Shown in pieces: positions 1 through 5,009 of a DNA stretch of 5,009 nucleotides (position 1 is its first letter; every line of letters starts with the position of its first letter). Origin of the DNA: Sulfuritalea sp. (GTDB taxonomy: Bacteria; Pseudomonadota; Gammaproteobacteria; Burkholderiales; Rhodocyclaceae). Both the position numbers and the translations under genes were made by a program. Location of the stretch: NCBI GenBank assembly GCA_022843505.1, contig JALHNN010000241.1, positions 1 through 5,009 of the forward strand, written 5' to 3'. The notes under the pieces were generated by a model. The model did not search any database. It was not told where the DNA came from and saw nothing but the letters and a program-made list of their open reading frames with translations.

Positions 1-318
<318 letters not shown>

Positions 319-349
319 GGCGGTGGCGGGATGGCGGCGAAGGCTCGCG

Positions 350-355
350 ATTATA
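350..355 (-). promoter_or_regulatory. -10 box of the probable prfC promoter
   Basis: Read on the minus strand the six bases are TATAAT, a perfect sigma-70 -10 hexamer. They lie 31 bases before the first base of the prfC GTG. Transcription would begin near 343 and give a leader of about 25 bases. With a 17-base spacer the -35 position (373-378) reads ACGCCG on the minus strand, a poor match, and it falls inside the GC-rich dyad at 358-398. A weak -35 would leave room for an activator or for control through the dyad, but that is inference. Confidence 0.6.
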
Positions 356-357
356 CG

Positions 358-398
358 GGCCGGGCATCGCGCCGGCGTTCGGCGACCCGATGCGGGCC
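358..398. repeat. Imperfect GC-rich inverted repeat between prfC and the c-di-GMP gene
   Basis: Three nested arm pairs can be read: GGCC (358-361) with GGCC (395-398), GCATCG (364-369) with CGATGC (388-393), and CGCCG (370-374) with CGGCG (380-384). The loop is GCGTT; small mismatches (GG against G) and an ACC bulge separate the arms. That gives 15 base pairs within 41 bases. No T-run follows on either strand, so it does not look like an intrinsic terminator. It overlaps the -35 side of the prfC promoter and could be a protein-binding dyad. Chance pairing is also possible in DNA this GC-rich. Confidence 0.4.
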
Positions 399-472
399 AT
401 CCGCCCGCCCATGACGCAGGAATGAGGGTGTAAGATCGCGCCTGCGCAAGATCAGCCAGCCAGCCGCCGTCG

Positions 473-3400
473 ATGCCGACCGATGCCGTTCCTGAAGTGA
501 CCAGCCGCCCATCGCGCCGCCGAGCCGGCATGTGGCCGGCATGGATCGCGCTGGCCTGCGCACTGGCCTTGACCTTCGTCGCCTGGCGCGACGCCAGGGA
601 GGATTTCGAGCAGCGCCTGCGCCTTGAGTTCGATGCCGAGGCAGGCAGGCTGCGGGCGGACCTGGGCGCGCGGGTCGGCGATTACGGCCGGGCCTTGCGC
701 GCGGCGGCGGCGCTGTTTGCGGCCAGCGACCATGTTTCGCGCCAGGACTGGCGGGATTATGTCGGCGCACTGCGCCTCGGCGCCGAATCCCCGGGGCTGC
801 AGGGCATGGGCTTTGCGCGCGCCGTCGATCACGCCGAACTGCCGCAACTCGTCGCTGCGGCGCGCCGCGACGGACTGCCCGGCTTTGCGCCGGCGCCGCC
901 CGGCCGGCGCGATCATTACGTGTTCAAGATCTACGGCGAACCTGCCGGCAGCGACGTGGCGAAGTCTGTCGGCAGGGATTTGTGGCGGGACGCGGAGCCG
1001 CGTGCGGCCATGCAGCTGACGCAGAGAAGCGGCGCGCCGGCGATCGCTTTCAGCCCGGGGCGCACCGGCGCCGGAGCGAGCGCTCCCGGCTTCGAGATCT
1101 ACCTCGCGGTCCCGGCCAAGGCGGGGGGCTCCCTGCGCGGCTACGTCCTGGCTTCCGTCGACCTGGCGCCGATGATGGAGAGCCTTGAAGGCGGCGGCGC
1201 GCGCGGCCTGGCACTGACCATCCACGACGGCACCGAGCCGCGGCCCGAGACTCTGCTTTTCCGCAGCGCCGGGACGGGGGCGGTGCCGGCGAAATTCGTG
1301 AAGAGCGAAGTCCTGACGGTCGGTGGCCGGCCCTGGACCCTGAGCTATGCCAGCCTGCCGGCGCTCGAGTCGCGCGCCGATGCGACGCGCTCGCTGCAGG
1401 TGCTGGCCGGCGGCCTGCTGACCAGCATGTTGTTGTTCACCATCGCCTGGTCGGTGGCCACCACGCGCGACCGCGCCCTGCGCCAGGCGCGCGAGATGAC
1501 CGGATCGCTGCGCGAAAGCGAAGAGCGACTGCGCGTGCTGGTCGATAGCGCGCCGGATGCCATCGTCGTCTACGACGTCGACCAGGCCCGCTTCATCGAC
1601 GCCAATGCCCAGGCCGAGGCGTTGTTCGGCTGCAGTCGCGAGGAAATCACCCGGGGCAGCGCCGATCGCTTTTATCCGCCGGGCCTGTTCGACGGCAAGA
1701 CCGCCGGCGAGAACGTCGCCGAAATGATCCAGCGCGCGCTGCTCGGCGAACAACTCGTCTTCGATCGCACGCTGCGCAACGCCCAGGGACAACTGGTGCG
1801 TTGCGAGATGCGCCTGGTGCGCCTGCCGTCAGCGACACGGCGCCTGGTGCGCGGCAGCTTCATCGACATCACCGAGCGCAAGCGCGCCGAGGCGGACCTG
1901 CGGGTGGCGGCGATCACCTTCGAATCCCAGGACGGCGTCATGATCACCGACGCCGCCACGGCGATCCTGCGGGTCAATCGCGCCTTTACGGAGATCACCG
2001 GTTACGACGCCGCCGAGGTGGTCGGGCAGAAGCCCAGCCTGCTCAAGTCCGGCCGCCACGATGCTGCCTTTTTTGACGCGATGCGCGAAGCCATCGCGCG
2101 CGACGGCACCTGGCGCGGCGAGATCTGGAACCGGCGCAAGAGCGGCGAGATATATCCGAGCTGGGCGAACATCACGGCGGTGAAAAACCCCAGGGGCTTC
2201 ACGACCCACTATGTCACCACCTTCGCCGACATCACGCAGCGCCGCGCCGCCGAGGACGAAATCCGCCACCTCGCTTTCTATGACCCGCTGACCGGACTGC
2301 CCAATCGACGGCTGATGCTGGAACGGTTGCGCCAGGCCCTGGCCGGCAGCGCCCGGCATGGACGGCACGGCGCGCTGCTGCTGTTCGATCTCGATGATTT
2401 CAAGACGCTCAACGACAGCCTGGGCCACGACGTCGGCGACCAGTTCCTGGTCGAGGTGGCGCGCCGCCTGGCCGCCAGCATCCGCGAGGTCGATACGGTT
2501 GCCCGGCTCGGCGGCGACGAGTTCGTCGTCATTCTCGAGGACCTCGACGCCGAGGCGACTGCCGCGATGCAGGCGGAAAGCGTTGCGGTAAAGATCCAGG
2601 CGGCGCTCAACGAACCCTATCTGCTCGACCTGTCATCAACCGACGGCGAACTGAATACCCGCAGCTACCATTGCACCGCGAGCATAGGCGTGAGCCTGTT
2701 CCGCGACCATTCGGTATCCGTGGACGACCTCATGAAGCGGGCCGATACCGCCATGTACCAGTCCAAGGCGGCCGGGCGTAACACCCTGCGCTTCTTCGAT
2801 CCGGAAATGCAGGCGGCGGTGGCCGCCCGCGCCGTGCTCGATACCGACCTGCGCCGCGCCGTCGCCACCAGCCAGTTCGTCCTCCACTACCAGCGCCAGG
2901 TCGACGGCGACGGCCGCCTGGTCGGCGCCGAGGCCCTGCTGCGCTGGCAGCATCCCCAGCGCGGCCTGGTGCTGCCCGGCGAGTTCATACGCCAGGCGGA
3001 GGAGAGCCGGCTGATCATGCCGCTGGGCAACTGGGTGCTGGAAACCGCCTGCCGGCAGCTGGCAGCATGGGCGGCCGACGATGGCAAGTCGTGCGTCTCG
3101 CTGGCGGTCAATGTCAGCAGCCGCCAGTTCCATCAACCCGAGTTCGTCGATCAGGTGCTTGATCTGCTCGCGGTCACCGGCGCCGATCCCCGGCTGCTCA
3201 AGCTGGAGCTTACCGAGAGCCTGCTGCTGCAGGACATCGAGGACGTGGTGGCGAAGATGGGCAGGCTCAGGGAGGCCGGCGTCAGCTTTTCGCTCGACGA
3301 CTTCGGCACCGGCTATTCCTCGCTTTACTACCTCAAGCGCCTGCCGTTGTCGCAGCTCAAGATCGACCAGTCCTTCGTCCGCGACATCCTCAGCGACGGC

Positions 3401-3607
3401 AATGACGCCGCCATCGCGCGCACCGTCATCGCCCTGGGCCGCAGCCTGGGCTTGGCGGTGATCGCCGAGGGCGTGGAAAACGAAGGCCAGCGGGACTTCC
3501 TGGCACGGCACGGCTGCCACGCCTTCCAGGGCAACCTGTTCGGCATGCCGGTGACGGCGCGGGAACTGTTCCGCCAGCAGGACAGCGGCGCCGAGCTGGC
3601 GCAATAG
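473..3607 (+). CDS. Membrane CHASE-PAS-PAS-GGDEF-EAL cyclic-di-GMP signalling protein
   Basis: This is a 1044-residue inner-membrane sensor with both c-di-GMP synthase and phosphodiesterase domains. A hydrophobic helix (about 21-38) and a second one (about 308-328) bracket a periplasmic CHASE-type sensor region (about 60-285, with a GLQGMGFARAV motif). A short linker leads to PAS1 (about 350-468, ending GSFIDITERKRAE) and PAS2 (about 475-590, with WRGEIWNRRKSGE and ADITQRRAAE). The GGDEF domain (about 597-775) starts with AFYDPLTGLPNRR, has the intact catalytic motif RLGGDEF (678-684), and has the inhibitory-site RxxD (R671, D674) five residues before GGDEF. The EAL domain (about 785-1035) keeps E820 of EALLRW, N880, E912, D942 and D943 of LDDFGTG, K963, E999 and Q1019, the expected metal and catalytic set. 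One oddity is YQRQ (806-809) where YQPQ is usual. The start is the first ATG after the in-frame TAA at 431-433; no Shine-Dalgarno is visible. M20 at 530 is an alternative, but it would leave almost no cytoplasmic tail. Which activity dominates in vivo, and the CHASE ligand, are unknown. Confidence 0.95.
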   Translation: MPTDAVPEVTSRPSRRRAGMWPAWIALACALALTFVAWRDAREDFEQRLRLEFDAEAGRLRADLGARVGDYGRALRAAAALFAASDHVSRQDWRDYVGALRLGAESPGLQGMGFARAVDHAELPQLVAAARRDGLPGFAPAPPGRRDHYVFKIYGEPAGSDVAKSVGRDLWRDAEPRAAMQLTQRSGAPAIAFSPGRTGAGASAPGFEIYLAVPAKAGGSLRGYVLASVDLAPMMESLEGGGARGLALTIHDGTEPRPETLLFRSAGTGAVPAKFVKSEVLTVGGRPWTLSYASLPALESRADATRSLQVLAGGLLTSMLLFTIAWSVATTRDRALRQAREMTGSLRESEERLRVLVDSAPDAIVVYDVDQARFIDANAQAEALFGCSREEITRGSADRFYPPGLFDGKTAGENVAEMIQRALLGEQLVFDRTLRNAQGQLVRCEMRLVRLPSATRRLVRGSFIDITERKRAEADLRVAAITFESQDGVMITDAATAILRVNRAFTEITGYDAAEVVGQKPSLLKSGRHDAAFFDAMREAIARDGTWRGEIWNRRKSGEIYPSWANITAVKNPRGFTTHYVTTFADITQRRAAEDEIRHLAFYDPLTGLPNRRLMLERLRQALAGSARHGRHGALLLFDLDDFKTLNDSLGHDVGDQFLVEVARRLAASIREVDTVARLGGDEFVVILEDLDAEATAAMQAESVAVKIQAALNEPYLLDLSSTDGELNTRSYHCTASIGVSLFRDHSVSVDDLMKRADTAMYQSKAAGRNTLRFFDPEMQAAVAARAVLDTDLRRAVATSQFVLHYQRQVDGDGRLVGAEALLRWQHPQRGLVLPGEFIRQAEESRLIMPLGNWVLETACRQLAAWAADDGKSCVSLAVNVSSRQFHQPEFVDQVLDLLAVTGADPRLLKLELTESLLLQDIEDVVAKMGRLREAGVSFSLDDFGTGYSSLYYLKRLPLSQLKIDQSFVRDILSDGNDAAIARTVIALGRSLGLAVIAEGVENEGQRDFLARHGCHAFQGNLFGMPVTARELFRQQDSGAELAQ

Positions 3608-3722
3608 GCGGCGCGCACTGGATCTTCAGCACACCCTCGATCTCGTCGAGCGGTATGACCGGTGCGCGGCCCCCGCGGTCGAGCTTGTTGCTGAAGCTGA
3701 CGACCGGCGTGTCGCGTAGGCG
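3606..3722 (-). pseudogene. Decayed internal fragment of a second prfC (RF3 GTPase domain, G4 region)
   Basis: Read on the minus strand from 3722 this stretch encodes RLRDTPVVSFSNKLDRGG, then RAPVIPLDEIEGVLKIQCAP. In RF3 the same region reads roughly RLRDTP(I/V)xTFxNKLDRxxRDPxELLDEIExxLKIxCAP, about residues 129-167 counted from the prfC start in this window. The GTPase G4 motif NKLD is intact, but flanking residues have drifted (SFS, GG, APVIP). Before R (beyond 3722) and after CAP the similarity stops: the expected VT/C before RLRD and TWPIG after CAP are absent. No start codon or ribosome site suits it, so it is a relic rather than a gene. It lies on the same strand as the prfC start at 318 but upstream of it, so it cannot be the displaced remainder of a simply interrupted gene. 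Its left end overlaps the TAG stop of the c-di-GMP gene by about two bases. Confidence 0.72.
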
Positions 3723-4051
3723 AGGGTGCGGCGGCTGATCGGCGTCCGTTCCAAAGATGCCCGACAGATTCAGGCAAGTTTAGTGGTCAGACCTTGAACG
3801 CAAGTCAAGTGCAGAGGCATCTGTTGCCATTTCAGGGCAGAAACAGCGTTTAACTTGGCTCCAATCGGAACCGATGGCGAACTGGTCGGACAAGTTGCTT
3901 CTTTGTTCCATGGGGCGGCAGGTTTTTCCGCTATGACTTTGTATAGAGGATTCCAATCACTCTGATCGCTTTTTTCACTTGTTGAACGCGGGTTTGCATA
4001 ACAGAATCGTTTCCAGTGCGATTTCTACCCAGAATCGGGAACAATAAAAAA
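3723..4051. other. Gene-free, lower-GC intergenic segment
   Basis: I see no convincing coding region on either strand here. G+C falls: two sampled rows (3841-3900 and 3961-4020) give 50% and 45%, against about 73% in a row of the large gene. Small dyads are present: GGTCAGACC at 3785-3793, CTTGA/TCAAG at 3793-3809, AAAC/GTTT at 3841-3851 and ATCGG/CCGAT at 3864-3875. The segment must carry the promoter of the gene at 4052, but no good -35/-10 pair stands out. TATAGA at 3942-3947 and CAGAAT at 4002-4007 are only four-of-six -10 matches without a properly spaced -35. Confidence 0.6.
3785..3793. promoter_or_regulatory. Candidate GntR/FadR-type operator core
   Basis: GGTCAGACC is a perfect palindrome around a central A. 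With its flanks it reads TGGTCAGACCT, which differs at one outer base from the TGGTCNGACCA core common to operators of the FadR subfamily of GntR regulators. No gene starts close by: the next is 4052, more than 250 bases away. It may be a relic or a chance match. Confidence 0.2.
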
Positions 4052-4405
4052 ATGTCTTTCAAGCTCCTTCAGGATCTGCGCCACTTCGTCTGGAAAGCTG
4101 TCCCACTGATCCGCACAAAAATCGATCTGGATATCCTTACCGCAATCGGGGCGGCAGAGGAGGAAGGCCGCTTCCTGAACATGAAACAGCTGGGTCTCCT
4201 CGGCATCGGCTCTTCCGCAACCCTCCGGCGGCGGATTGCCTGGCTCGTCAAATGCGGATACTTGAGCCAAATGCATGTCGAAGGTGACGGGCGGGTTGCT
4301 GTTTTTCGGGTCAATCCGCGCGTAAAAAAGACGTTCGCAGGACTCGGGGCGGTTCTGAAATCCAATTCAAGGCCGCCGGGGGCGGCTGGCCAGGCAAAAA
4401 AATGA
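4052..4405 (+). CDS. Small winged-helix (MarR-like) DNA-binding protein
   Basis: This is a 117-residue cytoplasmic protein, probably a transcriptional regulator. A basic amphipathic N-terminal helix (MSFKLLQDLRHFVWKAVPLI) precedes a winged-helix core. Helix 1 is about 25-38 (DLDILTAIGAAEEEG), helix 2 about 44-50 (MKQLGLL), and the recognition helix about 54-68 (SSATLRRRIAWLVKCGYL). A beta wing follows at about 71-88 (SQMHVEGDGRVAVFRVN), then a short C-terminal helix. The pattern in which a Ser/Thr-rich turn leads into LRRRIxxLVxxGYL and then a two-strand wing is that of MarR and related regulators. I do not recognise the exact family. ATG 4052 is chosen because GGGA (4037-4040) lies 11 bases upstream and homology-like structure starts there; the in-frame GTG at 4016 would add 12 residues with no ribosome site seen. 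Its stop overlaps the next start (ATGA at 4402-4405), so the two genes are very likely co-transcribed and translationally coupled. It may sense or act with the downstream hemerythrin-like protein; the target is unknown. Confidence 0.8.
   Translation: MSFKLLQDLRHFVWKAVPLIRTKIDLDILTAIGAAEEEGRFLNMKQLGLLGIGSSATLRRRIAWLVKCGYLSQMHVEGDGRVAVFRVNPRVKKTFAGLGAVLKSNSRPPGAAGQAKK
4372..4386 (+). repeat. Short GC hairpin just before the coupled start
   Basis: GCCGCC (4372-4377) and GGCGGC (4381-4386) form a perfect six-base-pair stem with a GGG loop. It sits in the last codons of the winged-helix gene, 15 bases before the ATG of the next gene and 9 bases before the A-heptamer. In mRNA it could slow ribosomes or shelter the weak ribosome site (AGG, 4392-4394). 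It is not a terminator, because the A-run would have to be a U-run. Confidence 0.4.
4396..4405 (+). promoter_or_regulatory. A-heptamer with overlapping stop/start; possible -1 slippage site
   Basis: In the winged-helix frame the sequence divides as GCA AAA AAA TGA, so the heptamer A AAA AAA directly precedes the stop. A -1 slip would continue as ATG AAC GGG, which is exactly the frame of the hemerythrin-like gene, giving a 117 + 169 residue fusion. One extra A added by RNA polymerase slippage would do the same. The G-rich run at 4378-4385 is about where a stimulatory Shine-Dalgarno-like element would sit; a downstream stem is not obvious. Ordinary termination-reinitiation at ATGA remains the simpler reading. 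Confidence 0.35.
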
Positions 4406-4911
4406 ACGGGGCGGATGCACACGAGTCCCTACGCAAAGCAATGGACGATCTGCCCGGGCAACTGGATGGCTTTATGGCGAGGCTCGATGCAGGTTTTCCA
4501 TGTTCGCGGGGAAGCGAGACGTGCCACTGCTCAGAAAGTTCGGTAGCCAGAGATGATTGCCAGGGCCGGTTCTGTAGCGGCATATCGGAATTGTTCGATT
4601 TCATGTTGCTGCAGTTCCGTGCCGAGAGCCGCGCCATGCGTATTGCCGGTGCGGGTCGCGACCTGGCTCGCAGTTTCGATGAGCACAACGAGGCGCATGG
4701 AAACATGACGTCGACACTTGCGCTTCTGGCTCGCGGAGAGGTCCCGCTCCAGAGAGCCCGGGTGGAACTGCTGGAAATCCTGCGGTTCTGGAAAAGCCAC
4801 CATTTCCCAACGTTCGATGTGCCGTTGGCCAAGGCCTTGATTGGGGGAAGAACGGCTGCGTCGGGGCCTCGGGATATCCCCGGAGCTGCAGGCAACGATT
4901 CAATCGGATGA
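4402..4911 (+). CDS. Cysteine-rich hemerythrin-like protein
   Basis: This is a 169-residue soluble protein without signal peptide, probably a diiron four-helix bundle that senses or binds O2, NO or a redox signal. Hemerythrin ligand positions can be matched: H7 in the first helix (AHESLRKAM), E75 of QFRAE, the HxxxH pair H95 and H99 in EHNEAH, and H134 with D139 in HHFPTFD. The H99-H134 spacing of 35 suits bacterial hemerythrins. Two features are unusual. Q71 stands where the family has the His of HxxxE. Helices 1 and 2 are separated by a stretch holding C34, C41, C43, C53 and C58 plus H42, which could bind a metal or form disulfides. The tail after about 150 is Gly/Ala-rich and probably disordered. 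ATG 4402 overlaps the upstream stop and has AGG at 4392-4394 with seven bases between. A ferritin-like or other zinc-binding bundle is an alternative; the hemerythrin call rests on motif order only. Confidence 0.65.
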   Translation: MNGADAHESLRKAMDDLPGQLDGFMARLDAGFPCSRGSETCHCSESSVARDDCQGRFCSGISELFDFMLLQFRAESRAMRIAGAGRDLARSFDEHNEAHGNMTSTLALLARGEVPLQRARVELLEILRFWKSHHFPTFDVPLAKALIGGRTAASGPRDIPGAAGNDSIG

Positions 4912-4940
4912 GGGGCGGAGTGGCGCGAGCATGGCGTGGA

Positions 4941-4964
4941 AACCCCGGGATCAGCCCGCGGGTT
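4941..4964. terminator. Possible hairpin between convergent genes
   Basis: AACCC (4941-4945) pairs with GGGTT (4960-4964) and CGGG (4946-4949) pairs with CCCG (4955-4958). The loop is ATCAG, and one C (4959) is bulged, giving nine base pairs. It spans the stop codon of the minus-strand gene and lies 30 bases past the hemerythrin-like stop. Neither strand shows a following T-run, so intrinsic termination would be weak. A location between convergent genes is what favours this reading. Confidence 0.3.
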
Positions 4965-5009
4965 CCAGGTGCTCCAGCAGGAGTTGCACGGTCTGGGTGC
5001 CGTTCCATT
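4951..5009 (-). CDS. recJ: C-terminal end of a probable RecJ single-strand DNA exonuclease
   Basis: Only the last 18 codons are visible: WNGTQTVQLLLEHLEPAG followed by TGA (4951-4953), plus two bases of the preceding codon. RecJ, the 5'-to-3' single-strand exonuclease of recombination and mismatch repair, commonly ends in an OB-fold strand pair of the form (N)(E)(F/W)xGxxxxQLxxxxxxP, which this matches at W, G, QL and the terminal P. The reading frame was preferred over the other two on that strand because it gives this ending and a stop at a sensible distance from the convergent neighbour. Eighteen residues are little to go on; another protein with a similar C-terminal strand cannot be excluded. 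Confidence 0.5.
   Translation of the reverse strand, partial: WNGTQTVQLLLEHLEPAG

Noticed and set aside
411..436. Sigma-70 promoter for the c-di-GMP gene (ATGACG and TAAGAT)
   Set aside because: Each hexamer matches only four of six and the spacer is 14 bases, too short for a confident call.
454..465. Three tandem AGCC units before the c-di-GMP start
   Set aside because: It is too short to treat as a repeat element; phase variation by a four-base unit would not alter the coding frame because it lies upstream of the ATG.
452..1792. Long minus-strand open frame (446 codons) opposite the c-di-GMP gene
   Set aside because: It is rich in Arg, Ala, Gly and Gln without domain patterns and lies opposite a gene with unmistakable domains; GC-rich codon bias produces such antisense frames.
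2636..3604. Minus-strand open frame of 322 codons opposite the EAL domain
   Set aside because: It has no recognisable motif and is explained by the high-GC third-position bias of the EAL-coding strand.
3983..3998. Sigma-54 promoter suggested by TTGCA at 3994-3998
   Set aside because: The -24 element is missing: the position for GG reads GA, so the essential GG-N10-GC spacing is not met.
4016..4051. Upstream GTG start for the winged-helix gene
   Set aside because: It would add 12 residues; no ribosome site is seen before it, while ATG 4052 has GGGA upstream and an A-rich leader.
4311..4895. Minus-strand open frame of 194 codons opposite the hemerythrin-like gene
   Set aside because: It has low-complexity Ser/Arg/Pro content and no motif. 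The plus-strand frame has helical pattern, ordered metal motifs and ATGA coupling.

Overview
The window is about 5 kb of mostly GC-rich bacterial DNA (individual 60-base rows of the large gene reach roughly 73% G+C). The residue choices in the release factor 3 fragment and the CHASE-PAS-GGDEF-EAL gene look like a betaproteobacterium, perhaps of Rhodocyclales type. That placement is an inference from remembered family sequences, not from a search.

Layout, left to right. (1) Positions 1-318, minus strand: the first 106 codons of peptide chain release factor 3 (prfC), running off the left edge. A perfect TATAAT -10 box lies 32 bases upstream of its GTG start. (2) Positions 319-472: a divergent intergenic region with an imperfect GC-rich dyad at 358-398. 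(3) Positions 473-3607, plus strand: a 1044-residue membrane-anchored c-di-GMP protein with TM, CHASE, TM, PAS, PAS, GGDEF and EAL. Every catalytic residue I can check is present in both enzyme domains. (4) Positions 3608-4051: no intact gene. Its left end holds, on the minus strand, a short decayed piece of a second prfC that includes the NKLD GTPase motif and abuts the stop codon of the c-di-GMP gene. The rest is lower-GC DNA with small inverted repeats. (5) Positions 4052-4911, plus strand: two small genes overlapping by ATGA, a winged-helix DNA-binding protein and a cysteine-rich hemerythrin-like protein. (6) Positions 4951-5009, minus strand: the last 18 codons of a gene whose end looks like RecJ exonuclease; it converges on the hemerythrin-like gene.

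The most interesting part is the two-gene unit at 4052-4911. The stop of the winged-helix gene is embedded in an A-heptamer followed by TGA, and the -1 frame is exactly the frame of the hemerythrin-like gene. The unit could therefore make separate coupled proteins or, by slippage, a regulator-sensor fusion. The second protein keeps most hemerythrin iron-ligand positions, has Gln at one His position, and has five Cys in a 25-residue stretch between predicted helices 1 and 2. A plausible reading is a redox, oxygen or NO-responsive transcription module, sitting in an accessory segment with a c-di-GMP enzyme between housekeeping genes (prfC and probably recJ). The function is inferred, not shown.
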